Assembly: GCF_001413955.1 (NCBI RefSeq) | Contig: NZ_LCTZ01000002.1 | Location: forward strand, 2,714,501 to 2,778,500 | From: Flagellimonas eckloniae | GTDB taxonomy: Bacteria > Bacteroidota > Bacteroidia > Flavobacteriales > Flavobacteriaceae | Length of the DNA: 64,000 nucleotides | Direction of reading: 5' to 3' | In this document: piece by piece, positions 1 to 8,697 of the stretch | How positions within the stretch are numbered: the stretch's first letter is position 1 | Layout of the letters: the number at the start of each line of letters is the position of its first letter | Translations under genes and position numbers: made by a program | Notes under the pieces: generated by a model | The model's input: the letters and a program-made list of their open reading frames with translations, nothing else | What the model was told of the DNA's origin: nothing | Databases searched by the model: none

Positions 1-465
1 AGCTTTTGCAACCCGCATATTAATCTTATCATCACTTTCCGTGCTTCGTTTTTTCAGTCTGATTTTTAATTCATCAACACTGGGAGGTTTTACAAAAACA
101 GCTAAGGTTTCTTCCGGAAATTTCTTTTTTATACGCAATCCACCAACTACATCAATATCAAAAATTACATTTTTCCCCTCGGCCCAAAGACGTTCAACCT
201 CAGTTTTTAAGGTTCCATAAAAATTATCGCGATAGACTTCTTCCCATTCCAAAAAATCTTCATTCTTAATATGGGTTTTGAATTGGGAAATGGACATGAA
301 ATAATAGTTGATGCCATGTTTTTCCTTTCCCCTTCTTGGGCGTGATGTAGCGGAAACGGAAAACGCCAGATTAAGCTCTGGTTGTTTCAGCAGATGCCTA
401 ACAATTGTAGTTTTTCCACTGCCCGAAGGAGCGGAAAATATAATAAGCTTCCCTCCTTTTTTCAT
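1..465 (-). CDS. gmk: Guanylate kinase, C-terminus cut by the window edge
   Basis: Guanylate kinase phosphorylates GMP to GDP with ATP in the cytoplasm. I read 155 residues before the window ends; the family is usually about 190-205 residues, so roughly the last 40 are missing. The P-loop SAPSGSGKTT lies at residues 11-20, followed by the GMP-binding SATSRPRRG segment. The last visible residues (TESDDKINMRVAKA) are the conserved arginine-containing stretch that follows the lid. The ATG at 465-463 overlaps the yicC stop by 4 bp (ATGA), so translation of the two genes is probably coupled. This yicC-gmk order is common in Bacteroidota. Its absence from a closed-ORF list would only reflect the missing stop. 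Confidence 0.95.
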   Translation of the reverse strand, partial: MKKGGKLIIFSAPSGSGKTTIVRHLLKQPELNLAFSVSATSRPRRGKEKHGINYYFMSISQFKTHIKNEDFLEWEEVYRDNFYGTLKTEVERLWAEGKNVIFDIDVVGGLRIKKKFPEETLAVFVKPPSVDELKIRLKKRSTESDDKINMRVAKA

Positions 466-1319
466 AAAACATTCAACATTTGTTCTTTGATCTTCTCCAG
501 CTCATCTTTCATTTGCACCACCAACTGTTGCATAGGTGCATAATTGGCCTTTGAACCAATCGTGTTAATTTCCCTACCAATTTCTTGAGCAATAAACCCA
601 AGTTTCTTTCCATTGGAATCGTTAGATTCTAGCGTAGTTTCAAAATAGCCTAAATGGTTAGCCAAACGGACCTTCTCTTCAGTGATGTCGTATTTTTCCA
701 AATAATAGATTAATTCTTGCTCAAATCTATTGGCATCCAATTCCACTTTCAAATCTGCAACTGCTTTTTCCAGACGTTCGCGAACCGTGTCCAAACGTTC
801 CGGGTCGATGGCTTTCACATCATCCAATAAACGATTCAGGTTTTTAAGTCGGGCAATAAAATCCTTTTCCAATACTTGGCCTTCTTCATCACGGAAAATT
901 TTGATTTCTGAGAGCGCCTGCTTCATTGCCTCCTTAATGGATTCATATTCTGTCTCGTCAATATCTCCTTTTTCTGTCTTCATTGCATCCGGCAAACGCA
1001 ACGCCATTTCCAATAACTTCACCTTATCACCATCAGCAATATTGGCTAGTTGTTTCATATATTTTTTAACCACTGCTTCATTTACTTCGGCTGTTGTTTC
1101 TTCTCCGGTAATCTCAACATAAAGACCAAAGTCAACCTTACCCCTTACCAATACATCGGCAATCATTTTGCGCAATTCCAGCTCTTTTCCCCTGTAGAAT
1201 TGTGGAATTCTGGCGTTGATGTCAAGACTTTTGCTGTTAAGCGATTTAAGTTCTATGGTAATCTTTTTGGAAGGAAGTTGCACGATATGCTTTCCAAACC
1301 CTGTCATGGATTGAATCAT
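462..1319 (-). CDS. yicC: YicC family protein (YicC_N plus DUF1732)
   Basis: This 285-residue protein begins MIQSMTGFGK, the hallmark YicC N-terminus, and ends in a charged helical DUF1732 region with KLGFIAQEIGREINT near residues 238-252. E. coli YicC has been reported as an endoribonuclease linked to small-RNA turnover; the activity here is inferred from family membership only. Full length for the family. The start at 1319 is chosen because the MI-SMTGF form matches relatives; a second ATG four codons later is possible. It overlaps the downstream gmk by 4 bp and lies 87 bp from the DUF1080 gene that precedes it on the same strand. Confidence 0.93.
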   Translation of the reverse strand: MIQSMTGFGKHIVQLPSKKITIELKSLNSKSLDINARIPQFYRGKELELRKMIADVLVRGKVDFGLYVEITGEETTAEVNEAVVKKYMKQLANIADGDKVKLLEMALRLPDAMKTEKGDIDETEYESIKEAMKQALSEIKIFRDEEGQVLEKDFIARLKNLNRLLDDVKAIDPERLDTVRERLEKAVADLKVELDANRFEQELIYYLEKYDITEEKVRLANHLGYFETTLESNDSNGKKLGFIAQEIGREINTIGSKANYAPMQQLVVQMKDELEKIKEQMLNVL

Positions 1320-1406
1320 AAGGAATACTTAGATTTTGGCAAAGGTAACCAAAATAGGTTTTTGGTTTTATTGAATATAACTGAAAACAGAAAGGTTGAA
1401 AATATG

Positions 1407-2165
1407 CTAATCCAATTTTCTGACCCAAATATTTCTGTAGCTTACCCTGCTATTGTCTTTATGGTCTTGAAGCATCAAAGGAGCTTTCCCGTGAGCTTCA
1501 TAGTTGGGCCATCCAATATATTCCGTTGGGCCTTCAAGAATAAAGTTATCCTGAATTAAAACCCCATTGTGCAACACGGTAACCGTTGCAGCTTTTTCAA
1601 GGTTTCCTCCTCTGCTGAATTTTGGCGCATGAAAAATAATATCATACGTATTCCATTCCCCTGAAGGTACGGAAGCCATCGCCAGTGGAACAGCCTGCTT
1701 ATAAACGGATCCTACTTGACCATTTACATAGGTTGGGTTGTCGTTGTTATCCAGAACTTGGACTTCGTATCTTCTTTGCAGAAAAATCCCGCTGTTCGCT
1801 CTATGCTGACCTTCCCGTTGTACTTCTGCTGGTGATCTCCATTCAACATGAAGCTGCATACTTCCAAAATTTTCTTTTGTTTGAATATTCCCGGTCTTGT
1901 CCTTAACCGTCATGCTTCCATCATCATTTAAATGCCAGTTTACCGCAGTGCTATCAGTACTGCTAATCCATTTTGTAAAGTCTTTTCCATCAAAAAGAAC
2001 AGTCGCATCACTTGGTGCACTTCCATTTTCCCCTGGTGTAACTTTTGGTGGAACCGGTTCATAATATTCGGTAGCCCCTGGCTTGGTTGGCTCTTTTTCC
2101 TGGCCTAAAGAAATGGTAACAACTAAGGCAAATAACGGTAATAGGATATTCTTGTATTTAGGCAT
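1407..2165 (-). CDS. Secreted DUF1080 protein (3-keto-glycoside hydrolase/hydratase type)
   Basis: A 252-residue protein with a signal peptide at residues 1-21 (hydrophobic core, cleavage near SLGQ) and a DUF1080 beta-sandwich from about residue 54 (LFDGKDFTKW at 57-66) to the C-terminus (NIWVRKLD). The fold is concanavalin-like. Characterised members act on 3-keto-glucosides by hydrolysis or 1,2-dehydration/hydration. The signal peptide places it in the periplasm or envelope. It is the last gene of TIM-barrel - DUF1080 - DUF1080 and begins 1 bp after the stop of its paralogue, so the two are surely co-transcribed. They share the domain but little else, which suggests divided roles (different substrate or different step). 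The exact reaction is inferred. Confidence 0.88.
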   Translation of the reverse strand: MPKYKNILLPLFALVVTISLGQEKEPTKPGATEYYEPVPPKVTPGENGSAPSDATVLFDGKDFTKWISSTDSTAVNWHLNDDGSMTVKDKTGNIQTKENFGSMQLHVEWRSPAEVQREGQHRANSGIFLQRRYEVQVLDNNDNPTYVNGQVGSVYKQAVPLAMASVPSGEWNTYDIIFHAPKFSRGGNLEKAATVTVLHNGVLIQDNFILEGPTEYIGWPNYEAHGKAPLMLQDHKDNSRVSYRNIWVRKLD

Positions 2166-2166
2166 A

Positions 2167-2922
2167 TTACAGTTCCTTTATTTTTATATTTCTATAACCA
2201 ATTACAATGGGCTCTCCATGGTCTTGTAATGCAATTTTCCCTGTTTGTGATTTCCCAAAGGCCTCCCAAGTGGCAAATTTGGATTTGGATACCATAGCAT
2301 CCCAAGCTTCTCCATTTACGGGAAATTCGGTAATCAGAATATCATTTAAAACCACACTGCCCTTATTAGTTTTATGGTTTATAGAAATAGTATAGTGGTT
2401 CCACTCTCCAACCGGTTTTACCACATTTTTAGTTGGTGATACCATATCATACAAAGCTCCTGCTTGATGATTGGTCCCGTTCTTTGCATCTGGATGATCT
2501 ATATTATCCAGCACTTGAATCTCAGGACCCGTGGTGTAGGGTTCTGGGTATTTTTCATCTTCAACAACCCCCCACATAATACCGCTATTTGCTCCACTAT
2601 TTACCATCCACTCCACGGAAAGCACAAAATTGGTGTATTCCTTGTCTGTTATGATATTGAAACGACTCCCATCTTTTCGTGCTTCGGAAGTTTTGTTTAA
2701 CAGCATAGCTCCATCTTGCAGGCTCCATGCTTCTTCAATGTCCCTTCCGGAATACACATGCCATCCATCCCAAGATGATCCATCAAACAAAACAGTCCAT
2801 TCAGATTCTTCCTGTTCTATTTGTATTTCTGCTTCTTGCTCAACTTCTTTGGAATCTTCTTTTGGCTTTTCCTTACATGCAAAAACGACCAATACCAATG
2901 CGAACACAACTATTTTCTTCAT
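2167..2922 (-). CDS. DUF1080 lipoprotein (3-keto-glycoside hydrolase/hydratase type)
   Basis: A 251-residue lipoprotein: the lipobox ends at Cys16 (VFAC), followed by an acidic linker rich in Glu (residues 17-40) that probably lifts the domain off the membrane. The DUF1080 domain starts with VLFDGSSWDGW near 43-53 and ends with IGYRNIKIKEL. The motif NSGIMWGV near the first third is typical of the family. The ATG overlaps the stop of the upstream TIM-barrel gene (ATGA, 2919-2922), and the downstream paralogue follows after 1 bp. Acidic residues just after the lipid Cys suit surface export in Bacteroidota, but the leader here is KEKPKED, so surface display is not certain. Acts with the neighbouring sugar genes, by inference. 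Confidence 0.88.
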   Translation of the reverse strand: MKKIVVFALVLVVFACKEKPKEDSKEVEQEAEIQIEQEESEWTVLFDGSSWDGWHVYSGRDIEEAWSLQDGAMLLNKTSEARKDGSRFNIITDKEYTNFVLSVEWMVNSGANSGIMWGVVEDEKYPEPYTTGPEIQVLDNIDHPDAKNGTNHQAGALYDMVSPTKNVVKPVGEWNHYTISINHKTNKGSVVLNDILITEFPVNGEAWDAMVSKSKFATWEAFGKSQTGKIALQDHGEPIVIGYRNIKIKEL

Positions 2923-3971
2923 AATCCCAGAATTTTTTTAAGTTTTTCAGTGTCTGTATTCCCTCCGGCAAAATCATCAAAAGTCTTTGTTGTAGCTTCT
3001 ATAATATGATCGGCAATAAATTTTGCTCCTTCTCGCGCTCCTTGCTCCGGACTTTTAATACAACATTCCCATTCCATAACAGCCCAAACATCACAACCAT
3101 ATTGTGTTAACTTGGAAAAAATGGTTTTGAAATCAATCTGGCCATCTCCTAAAGAACGGTATCTTCCAGCTCTATCTCCCCAATCATTGTATCCGCCAAA
3201 TGCTCCCTTCTTTCCCGTAGGATTGAACTCGGAATCTTTAACATGAAATGATTTTATAAACTCATGATAATGATCAATGTAAGCGATATAATCCAACTGC
3301 TGCAATACAAAGTGACTTGGGTCGTACAAAATATTGACCCGCTTATGATTCCCTGTCGCTTCTAAAAATCGTTCAAACGTATCGCCATCATGCAAATCCT
3401 CTCCCGGATGAATTTCATAACAAACATCCACACCTTCTTCATCAAAATGGTTTAAGATAGGCATCCACCGTTTTGCCAACTCTTCAAAACCCATTTCCAC
3501 CAATCCAGGAGGTCTCTGTGGCCAGGGATGTGCGGTATGCCAAAGCAATGATCCGGAAAATGTAGCGTGCGCATTTATTCCCAGCCTTCGGCTTGCCGTA
3601 GCTGCTTTTTTTACCGTTTCAACTGCCCATTCTGTTCGTGCTTTTGGATTATTTCTCACGGATTCAGGCGCAAAACCATCGAACATTATATCATAAGCTG
3701 GGTGAACTGCCACCAGTTGACCTTGCAAGTGCGTGGACAGCTCGGTGATTTCCAAACCATACGAATTGATTTTCCCCTTTAGCTCATCGCAATAGTCCTG
3801 ACTTTCTGCAGCCTTATCCAAATCTATTAGAAAAGATTCCCAGGTTGGTATTTGAATTCCTTTATACCCCAAACCCGAGGCCCATTTACATAAACCATCC
3901 AAAGAATTAAAAGGTGGTTGGCTATCTACAAATTGGGCAAGAAATACGGCAGGTCCTTTAATTGTTTTCAT
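2919..3971 (-). CDS. Sugar phosphate isomerase/epimerase-like TIM barrel, cytoplasmic
   Basis: A 350-residue xylose-isomerase-like TIM barrel (AP_endonuc_2 family) without a signal peptide. The four expected metal ligands are visible: Glu186 (YEIHPG), Asp217 (LYDPSH), His243 (FHVKD) and Glu300 or Glu302 (MEWE). Relatives isomerise or epimerise keto sugars, and some cleave or eliminate 3-keto-glycosides. It heads a three-gene unit with two exported DUF1080 proteins and overlaps the next gene by 4 bp. This suggests it handles the imported product of that chemistry. It is transcribed away from the ASCH gene, with 123 bp of shared upstream DNA. Substrate unknown. Confidence 0.88.
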   Translation of the reverse strand: MKTIKGPAVFLAQFVDSQPPFNSLDGLCKWASGLGYKGIQIPTWESFLIDLDKAAESQDYCDELKGKINSYGLEITELSTHLQGQLVAVHPAYDIMFDGFAPESVRNNPKARTEWAVETVKKAATASRRLGINAHATFSGSLLWHTAHPWPQRPPGLVEMGFEELAKRWMPILNHFDEEGVDVCYEIHPGEDLHDGDTFERFLEATGNHKRVNILYDPSHFVLQQLDYIAYIDHYHEFIKSFHVKDSEFNPTGKKGAFGGYNDWGDRAGRYRSLGDGQIDFKTIFSKLTQYGCDVWAVMEWECCIKSPEQGAREGAKFIADHIIEATTKTFDDFAGGNTDTEKLKKILGL

Positions 3972-4094
3972 CTAATTTGCTTTTATGCGATGTTTTGGAT
4001 TAATTTTTTAGAATATTCGGTTATATTTAGTCCTAATATTTTCTTTTTCTTGGAAAGAGAAAAGTACTAAAAAAACCGAAAACTAATACCATAC

Positions 4095-4559
4095 ATGGAA
4101 AATAGTTCTGCTCGAAATCTCTGGGGTGATTTTTTGGATGCACATTTGGAATTTGCTTCAGAAGACGCTCCAAAAGTAATTCGCTTCTGTGATAATGAAA
4201 AGGACGCAAATATCTGTGCAGATTTAGTTCGCAAAGATGTTAAACGTGCTACGTCCCATTCATTACTGGGACTGCAACTGCGGAAAGAGAAGCTTCCAAA
4301 AATAGGAGATTTTGCCGTTGTTACGGATTGGTCTGGAAATGCCAAGTGTATTATCCGAACTACCAGTGTAAGATTGGTTCCCTATTTTGCGGTGAATTCG
4401 GATCATGCACGATTGGAAGGTGAAGGTGACAAAAGCTTAGAGCATTGGCAAAAAACCCACTGGGATTATTATACCCGAGAACTCTCTCAGTTTGATAGAA
4501 AACCAAGGGAGAGTATGATAGTAGTCTTTGAAAATTTTGAAAAACTGTTTGAAAAATAA
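4095..4559 (+). CDS. ASCH domain-containing protein
   Basis: A 154-residue soluble protein of the ASCH (PUA-like beta-barrel) family. Recognisable parts are the early WGDFLDAHLE segment, the LRKEKLPKIGDFAVVTDW strand-turn with the family's GD-V pattern, and the C-terminal WDYYTRELSQFDRKP. ASCH proteins bind RNA or modified nucleosides, and some are amidohydrolases of N4-acetylcytidine; I cannot assign the activity here. The gene stands alone, divergent from the TIM-barrel gene, and ends at a strong bidirectional hairpin. Its unrelated function suggests it is an unconnected neighbour of the sugar island. Confidence 0.85.
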   Translation: MENSSARNLWGDFLDAHLEFASEDAPKVIRFCDNEKDANICADLVRKDVKRATSHSLLGLQLRKEKLPKIGDFAVVTDWSGNAKCIIRTTSVRLVPYFAVNSDHARLEGEGDKSLEHWQKTHWDYYTRELSQFDRKPRESMIVVFENFEKLFEK

Positions 4560-4561
4560 AA

Positions 4562-4590
4562 TGGCCGCAAAAGCGGCCACTTTGTTTTTA
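4562..4590. terminator. Bidirectional rho-independent terminator
   Basis: The 7-bp arms TGGCCGC (4562-4568) and GCGGCCA (4573-4579) close an AAAA loop. They are followed on the plus side by CTTTGTTTTTA and on the minus side by ATTTTATTTTT. It therefore serves both the ASCH gene (plus) and the convergent oxidoreductase gene (minus). Confidence 0.88.
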
Positions 4591-4608
4591 TAGTGTATAC
4601 GCAAAGTA

Positions 4609-5745
4609 TTAGTCCATATCCACCCAAACATTTCCTTGCTTGTGCGAAGCCACGGTGCTTTCAATAAAATTCAATCCCCGCACTCCATCTAACATCGTTG
4701 GAAACTCACCATCATTGTATTTTTCACCTCGAATTGCCCGGGCAGCTCCTAAATATATATTGGCCATGGCATCAAAAATTCCTTCTGGATGTCCTGGTGG
4801 CAGTTTGGTCCCATCCAAAGATAATTCCGAGTTGTATGCATGACCTGGTTTGTATATTTGAACAGGTTCCGTATCGCTCATTTTGTACAGGAAGTTTGGT
4901 TTTTCCTGTTCCCATCTAAAAGCTCCTTTTTCGCCATAAATAGCTATTGCCAAACCATTTTCTTCACCAGTGGCCACTTGACTGCCACGAATAACACCTT
5001 TTACATGTTTATCCATTCGGATGAGAACAGTTCCATCCACATCCATTTGATTATCATCGTACAAATAATTAAAATCACACAACAATGATTTTATCTTTAA
5101 TCCAGTGGTAAATTCAATCATGTTGAACGCATGAACCCCGATATCTCCCATGCACGAACTTATTCCTGCTTTTTTAGGATCTAAGCGCCAAACAGAAGAA
5201 CGTTTTTCCTTGTCATGGATAATAGTATTTATCCACCCTTGATAGTACCTTGCATCCACCTTATGGATTTTTCCCAAAGCTCCCGCTTTGATCATTTCCC
5301 GCATTTGGCGTACCATAGGGTACCCCGTATAGGTATGGGTAACGGCAAATACTGTTCCTGCTTTTTCCAAAGTATCTTGAAGAATCTTGGCTTCTTCATA
5401 CGTTGTGGTCATCGGTTTTTCACAAATGACATGGAACCCGTTTTCCAACAATTTTTTTGCCATTGGAAAGTGAAGGAAATTAGGTGTTAATATGGAACAG
5501 ACTTGAATACGTTCGTCCTCAGGAAGTTTTAATTCCTCTTCTACCAAAGTTTCAAAATCTTTATAAATACGATTGGTGGGAACGTCAATTTCCTTTGCAA
5601 AATTTATACTTTGATCCAAATCTGGGTTAAAGACCGCACCAACAATCTCATAATTATCGTTAATAAACGAGGCTACTCTATGAAGTACTCCAATAAGGGA
5701 ATCTCCCCCTCCTCCTAGAATTCCGAGTCTTATTTTTTTAGGCAT
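4609..5745 (-). CDS. Gfo/Idh/MocA family NAD(P)-dependent oxidoreductase, cytoplasmic
   Basis: A 378-residue oxidoreductase with a Rossmann motif GILGGGGDS at residues 8-16 and the catalytic-lysine motif CEKP at 108-111. The typical C-terminal alpha/beta domain contains CMGDIGVHAFN, whose Asp and His are the usual sugar-contacting residues. No signal peptide, so it works in the cytoplasm. Family members oxidise or reduce hydroxyls of sugars, inositols and glycosides using NAD(P). It is the last gene of a five-gene minus-strand unit (TIM barrel, DinB, two MFS carriers, this gene), starting 15 bp after the MFS stop and ending at the bidirectional terminator. A role in forming or reducing 3-keto sugars is inferred from context. 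Confidence 0.92.
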   Translation of the reverse strand: MPKKIRLGILGGGGDSLIGVLHRVASFINDNYEIVGAVFNPDLDQSINFAKEIDVPTNRIYKDFETLVEEELKLPEDERIQVCSILTPNFLHFPMAKKLLENGFHVICEKPMTTTYEEAKILQDTLEKAGTVFAVTHTYTGYPMVRQMREMIKAGALGKIHKVDARYYQGWINTIIHDKEKRSSVWRLDPKKAGISSCMGDIGVHAFNMIEFTTGLKIKSLLCDFNYLYDDNQMDVDGTVLIRMDKHVKGVIRGSQVATGEENGLAIAIYGEKGAFRWEQEKPNFLYKMSDTEPVQIYKPGHAYNSELSLDGTKLPPGHPEGIFDAMANIYLGAARAIRGEKYNDGEFPTMLDGVRGLNFIESTVASHKQGNVWVDMD

Positions 5746-5760
5746 TATTCTTTTTTATTT

Positions 5761-6981
5761 TTAGTGTTCTTGTTTTAATCTTTTTTCCTCCAGCTTATTT
5801 CTCATCAGGAACAAAATTCCAAAAAGGACAATCAATATTACAGGAAGCCACATAATATTTCCCAATGTAGCTTGACCAGCTACTAGGTCTGCCGCTTCTG
5901 CAGAAACTCCGGAATCCAAGGCATTGGTGCGTTCTTCATCCAGCATTTGACCAATTTTTGGAAGTGAAATCCCTGTAATCAACATTCCAAACCCGCCTAT
6001 GATTGACATTCCCAATGCTCCAGTTTTATGACTGTACTCACTTATAAATCCAATCATAGTAGGCCAAAAATACATAACTCCACATGAGAATAAAATAGCT
6101 GCAACATATACCATTGGACCTGTGGCACTTGACAATAAATAAAGTGCAAGAGAAGCAATTATTGCAGACCCAAACAAAACTCCAACTGGATTCAATTTAT
6201 GAATAATCGGTCCCGCAAAATACCTTCCAACCGCCATCAATCCAGTAACTATTGCCAAAATAATAAGTGGTGGGGCTCCAGCTTGACCCAACAATCTTTC
6301 AATAAACTGACCTGTTCCAAGTTCTGTAGTGGCCGTTAAACCCATACATACAAGCATAAATATAAATAATGGTGTGAACATTGATTTGATATTCATCTTT
6401 ATGTCTGATTCTATATTCTCTGCTTTTGGGAATTTTTGCCCAAGTATTAAATAGCCATAAATTAATGTAGGTATGATCATTATAGCTATTTGAATTTGCC
6501 ATGAAAGTCCGGCATTTCCCATAAACTCACCAAGTAGAGCTCCAATAACTATCCCTCCCGGGAACCAAACATGAAACTTATTTAGCATAGTGGTTCTGTT
6601 CTTTGTGTACATATCCGCAATCAAAGGATTACATGCAGCTTCCACTGCACCATTGGCAAGGCCAATTAAGAAGGTTGATACAAGTAACGGAACAAAGCTT
6701 TTAGCAATAATTGTTAGAATCAATCCTAAGAGGTGACAAATAAATGCGACCCATAAGATTGGTTTAGGTCCGATTTTAGGGTAGATAAGACCCCCTATAA
6801 TCATGGACACTGGAAATCCATAAAATGCCATTGAATTCATCCATCCAAGTTGGGTGTCATTGAATCCAAATTCAACATTTAATTCTCCCATAATTCCAGC
6901 CCTTAAAGCAAAGGTCATTGCCGTAACTATCAGCGATATGCATGAGGCAATAAATAATCGATTCTTGTTTATATTTTCCAT
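5761..6981 (-). CDS. MFS transporter, probable sugar permease
   Basis: A 406-residue polytopic protein with about 12 hydrophobic segments. The N-half carries GLANGAVEAACNPL and LNKFHVWFPGG near residues 108-142. This N-x-E-A-x-x-N-P plus LN-x-x-H arrangement resembles the FHS/FucP branch of the major facilitator superfamily, which imports sugars with protons. It lies 22 bp downstream of another MFS gene and 15 bp upstream of the Gfo/Idh/MocA gene. The most likely cargo is a sugar or glycoside released by the exported enzymes of this island. Substrate not determinable from sequence. Confidence 0.87.
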   Translation of the reverse strand: MENINKNRLFIASCISLIVTAMTFALRAGIMGELNVEFGFNDTQLGWMNSMAFYGFPVSMIIGGLIYPKIGPKPILWVAFICHLLGLILTIIAKSFVPLLVSTFLIGLANGAVEAACNPLIADMYTKNRTTMLNKFHVWFPGGIVIGALLGEFMGNAGLSWQIQIAIMIIPTLIYGYLILGQKFPKAENIESDIKMNIKSMFTPLFIFMLVCMGLTATTELGTGQFIERLLGQAGAPPLIILAIVTGLMAVGRYFAGPIIHKLNPVGVLFGSAIIASLALYLLSSATGPMVYVAAILFSCGVMYFWPTMIGFISEYSHKTGALGMSIIGGFGMLITGISLPKIGQMLDEERTNALDSGVSAEAADLVAGQATLGNIMWLPVILIVLFGILFLMRNKLEEKRLKQEH

Positions 6982-7003
6982 GTTTACTAAATATATTGGT
7001 TGT

Positions 7004-8233
7004 TTAAGATTTATAAGTTACCTGTTCTTTTTTAAATAGCAAGGTGAACAACAGTAATACCACAAAAGCAAATATGGCTGGAATAATCCAAACATTTTCC
7101 CAACTGTGCCTATTTTCAGAAATTAAATACATGTCGGTAATCTTCCCTGCAACCCAAAAGCCTATCAACATTCCTACTCCATAGGTTGCTAGGGTAATAA
7201 GACCTTGGGCAGCGCTTTTGTATTTCTCACCTGCTTTGGAATCTGTGTAAATCTGACCGGATACAAAGAAAAAATCATAACATATCCCATGCAAAGCTAT
7301 TCCAATTAGTAACATAAAGGCCATTTCACCAGCATTGCCATATGAAAATAATAAGTATCGGATAGTCCATGCCAGCATTCCCAACATGATTGTTTTTTTG
7401 AATCCAAATTTTTTGAAAAAATATGGAAGCAACAACATAAAAAGTATTTCCGATGCCTGCCCAATGGTCATCTTTCCGGTTGGGTTGTCCATCCCAATTT
7501 CTGAAAGAAATGGATTCGCATTTTGGTAATAAAATGCCAGGGGTATGCATATGAGTATTGAGGCAAGAAAGAAGACGAGAAAGTTTTTATCCTTTAAAAG
7601 CTTTAGTGCATCCAATCCCAATAAACTTGAAACGTTGACCTTTTCATTTTTCAATATTTTTGGAGGGGTCCTTGGAAGTATAAAGCTAAAAAGTCCCAGA
7701 ATTGCAGAGGCAACAGCTACCATTAAAAAAGTGTTTTTTAGCATTCCTGCTGACCTTCCTTCTGGAGAATCCCAAAGAAATACATAACTAATTATCAACC
7801 CTGCAGCAATCCAGCCAATTGTTCCAAAGACTCGCACCAAGGAGAACTCCTTAGCGGGATCTTTCATTTGGTTGAATGCAATCGAATTCACCAAAGCCAG
7901 AGTAGGCATGTATAAAATCATATACCCAAAAACATAGGGGTAAAAGGAACCAAAACTATCTGCACCATACATTTGATACATTAAAAATGCCCCGGAAAGG
8001 TGTAAAATACCTAAAATTCGTTCTGCATTAAAATACCTGTCAGCTATCAGTCCTATAATAAACGGGGCAATAATAGCTCCCCATGATTGTGTTGAAAAAG
8101 CCAACGCTATTTCTCCACCTGAGGCATTTAAATTTTCTCCAAGAAAAGTACCAAGTGTAACGAACCACCCACCCCAAATGAAAAATTCAAAAAACATCAT
8201 AAAAGAGAGTTGAAACTTAATTTTTGGACTCAT
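7004..8233 (-). CDS. MFS permease of the nucleoside:H+ symporter (NupG-like) family
   Basis: A 409-residue membrane protein with about 12 hydrophobic segments. The N-terminus (MMFFEFFIWGGWFVTLGTFL) and SWGAIIAPFIIGLIADRYF are characteristic of the NupG/XapB nucleoside permease family. In Bacteroidota such carriers often sit in sugar operons beside Gfo/Idh/MocA and TIM-barrel genes, so the cargo may be a glycoside or sugar derivative rather than a nucleoside. It follows the DinB gene by 9 bp and precedes the second MFS gene by 22 bp. Two unrelated carriers in one operon suggests two substrates, or import plus export. Confidence 0.87.
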   Translation of the reverse strand: MSPKIKFQLSFMMFFEFFIWGGWFVTLGTFLGENLNASGGEIALAFSTQSWGAIIAPFIIGLIADRYFNAERILGILHLSGAFLMYQMYGADSFGSFYPYVFGYMILYMPTLALVNSIAFNQMKDPAKEFSLVRVFGTIGWIAAGLIISYVFLWDSPEGRSAGMLKNTFLMVAVASAILGLFSFILPRTPPKILKNEKVNVSSLLGLDALKLLKDKNFLVFFLASILICIPLAFYYQNANPFLSEIGMDNPTGKMTIGQASEILFMLLLPYFFKKFGFKKTIMLGMLAWTIRYLLFSYGNAGEMAFMLLIGIALHGICYDFFFVSGQIYTDSKAGEKYKSAAQGLITLATYGVGMLIGFWVAGKITDMYLISENRHSWENVWIIPAIFAFVVLLLFTLLFKKEQVTYKS

Positions 8234-8242
8234 AAAGAGAAA

Positions 8243-8686
8243 TTATCTTTTATAGAATATGTAGTCCAACGATTCTGGTTCAATTCCATTCGTTCGAAAA
8301 TCAGCCAAAATCTGTCCTCTATGGTGCGTGGAATGATTTACTACATGAAAAAGTATGTCCTTGAGCTCATTTGCATATGTTCTTCCCTTGCTGTTTTCAT
8401 AATCTATTCTTTTGCTGAAATCATCTGCATTGGTTATGATTTCAAAAGAAGTTCTTTGATTTTCATAATGAATTTCTTCCCAACTTTCAATCAAGTGCAC
8501 TTGCCAAACATCAAACTCTACTGGTTTTTCGACAATTCTTTTGTTCCATCTGTGATGTGCGTTCAAAATATGGCTAAATAAGTTTATGCTCTTTTCCGGA
8601 ACCTTTTCCATAGCAACGCACTGCTCAATGAGCTTTTTATTGCAGTAGAAATTGTAATCGAAGAGTTGGTGTAAAAACCCCTTCAT
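8243..8686 (-). CDS. DinB-like four-helix metalloprotein
   Basis: A 147-residue DinB/YfiT-like protein. The metal-binding histidines of the family are visible as H44/H45 (NAHHRWN) and the C-terminal H118-x-x-x-H122 (NHSTHHRGQ). Members include thiol transferases that conjugate bacillithiol or mycothiol to electrophiles and metal-dependent isomerases or hydrolases. The operon position, 11 bp after the exported TIM-barrel gene and 9 bp before the NupG-like carrier, points to a sugar-pathway or detoxification role. The window also encodes a bacilliredoxin, so bacillithiol may be available. Substrate unknown. Confidence 0.85.
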   Translation of the reverse strand: MKGFLHQLFDYNFYCNKKLIEQCVAMEKVPEKSINLFSHILNAHHRWNKRIVEKPVEFDVWQVHLIESWEEIHYENQRTSFEIITNADDFSKRIDYENSKGRTYANELKDILFHVVNHSTHHRGQILADFRTNGIEPESLDYIFYKR

Positions 8687-8697
8687 AAACTGAATTT

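Noticed and set aside
730..1122. Plus-strand ORFs opposite yicC (730-1122 and 1050-1559)
   Set aside because: They are reverse-frame readings of yicC and the DUF1080 gene; their low-complexity Ser/Phe/Ile composition is the usual antisense pattern and no motif is present.
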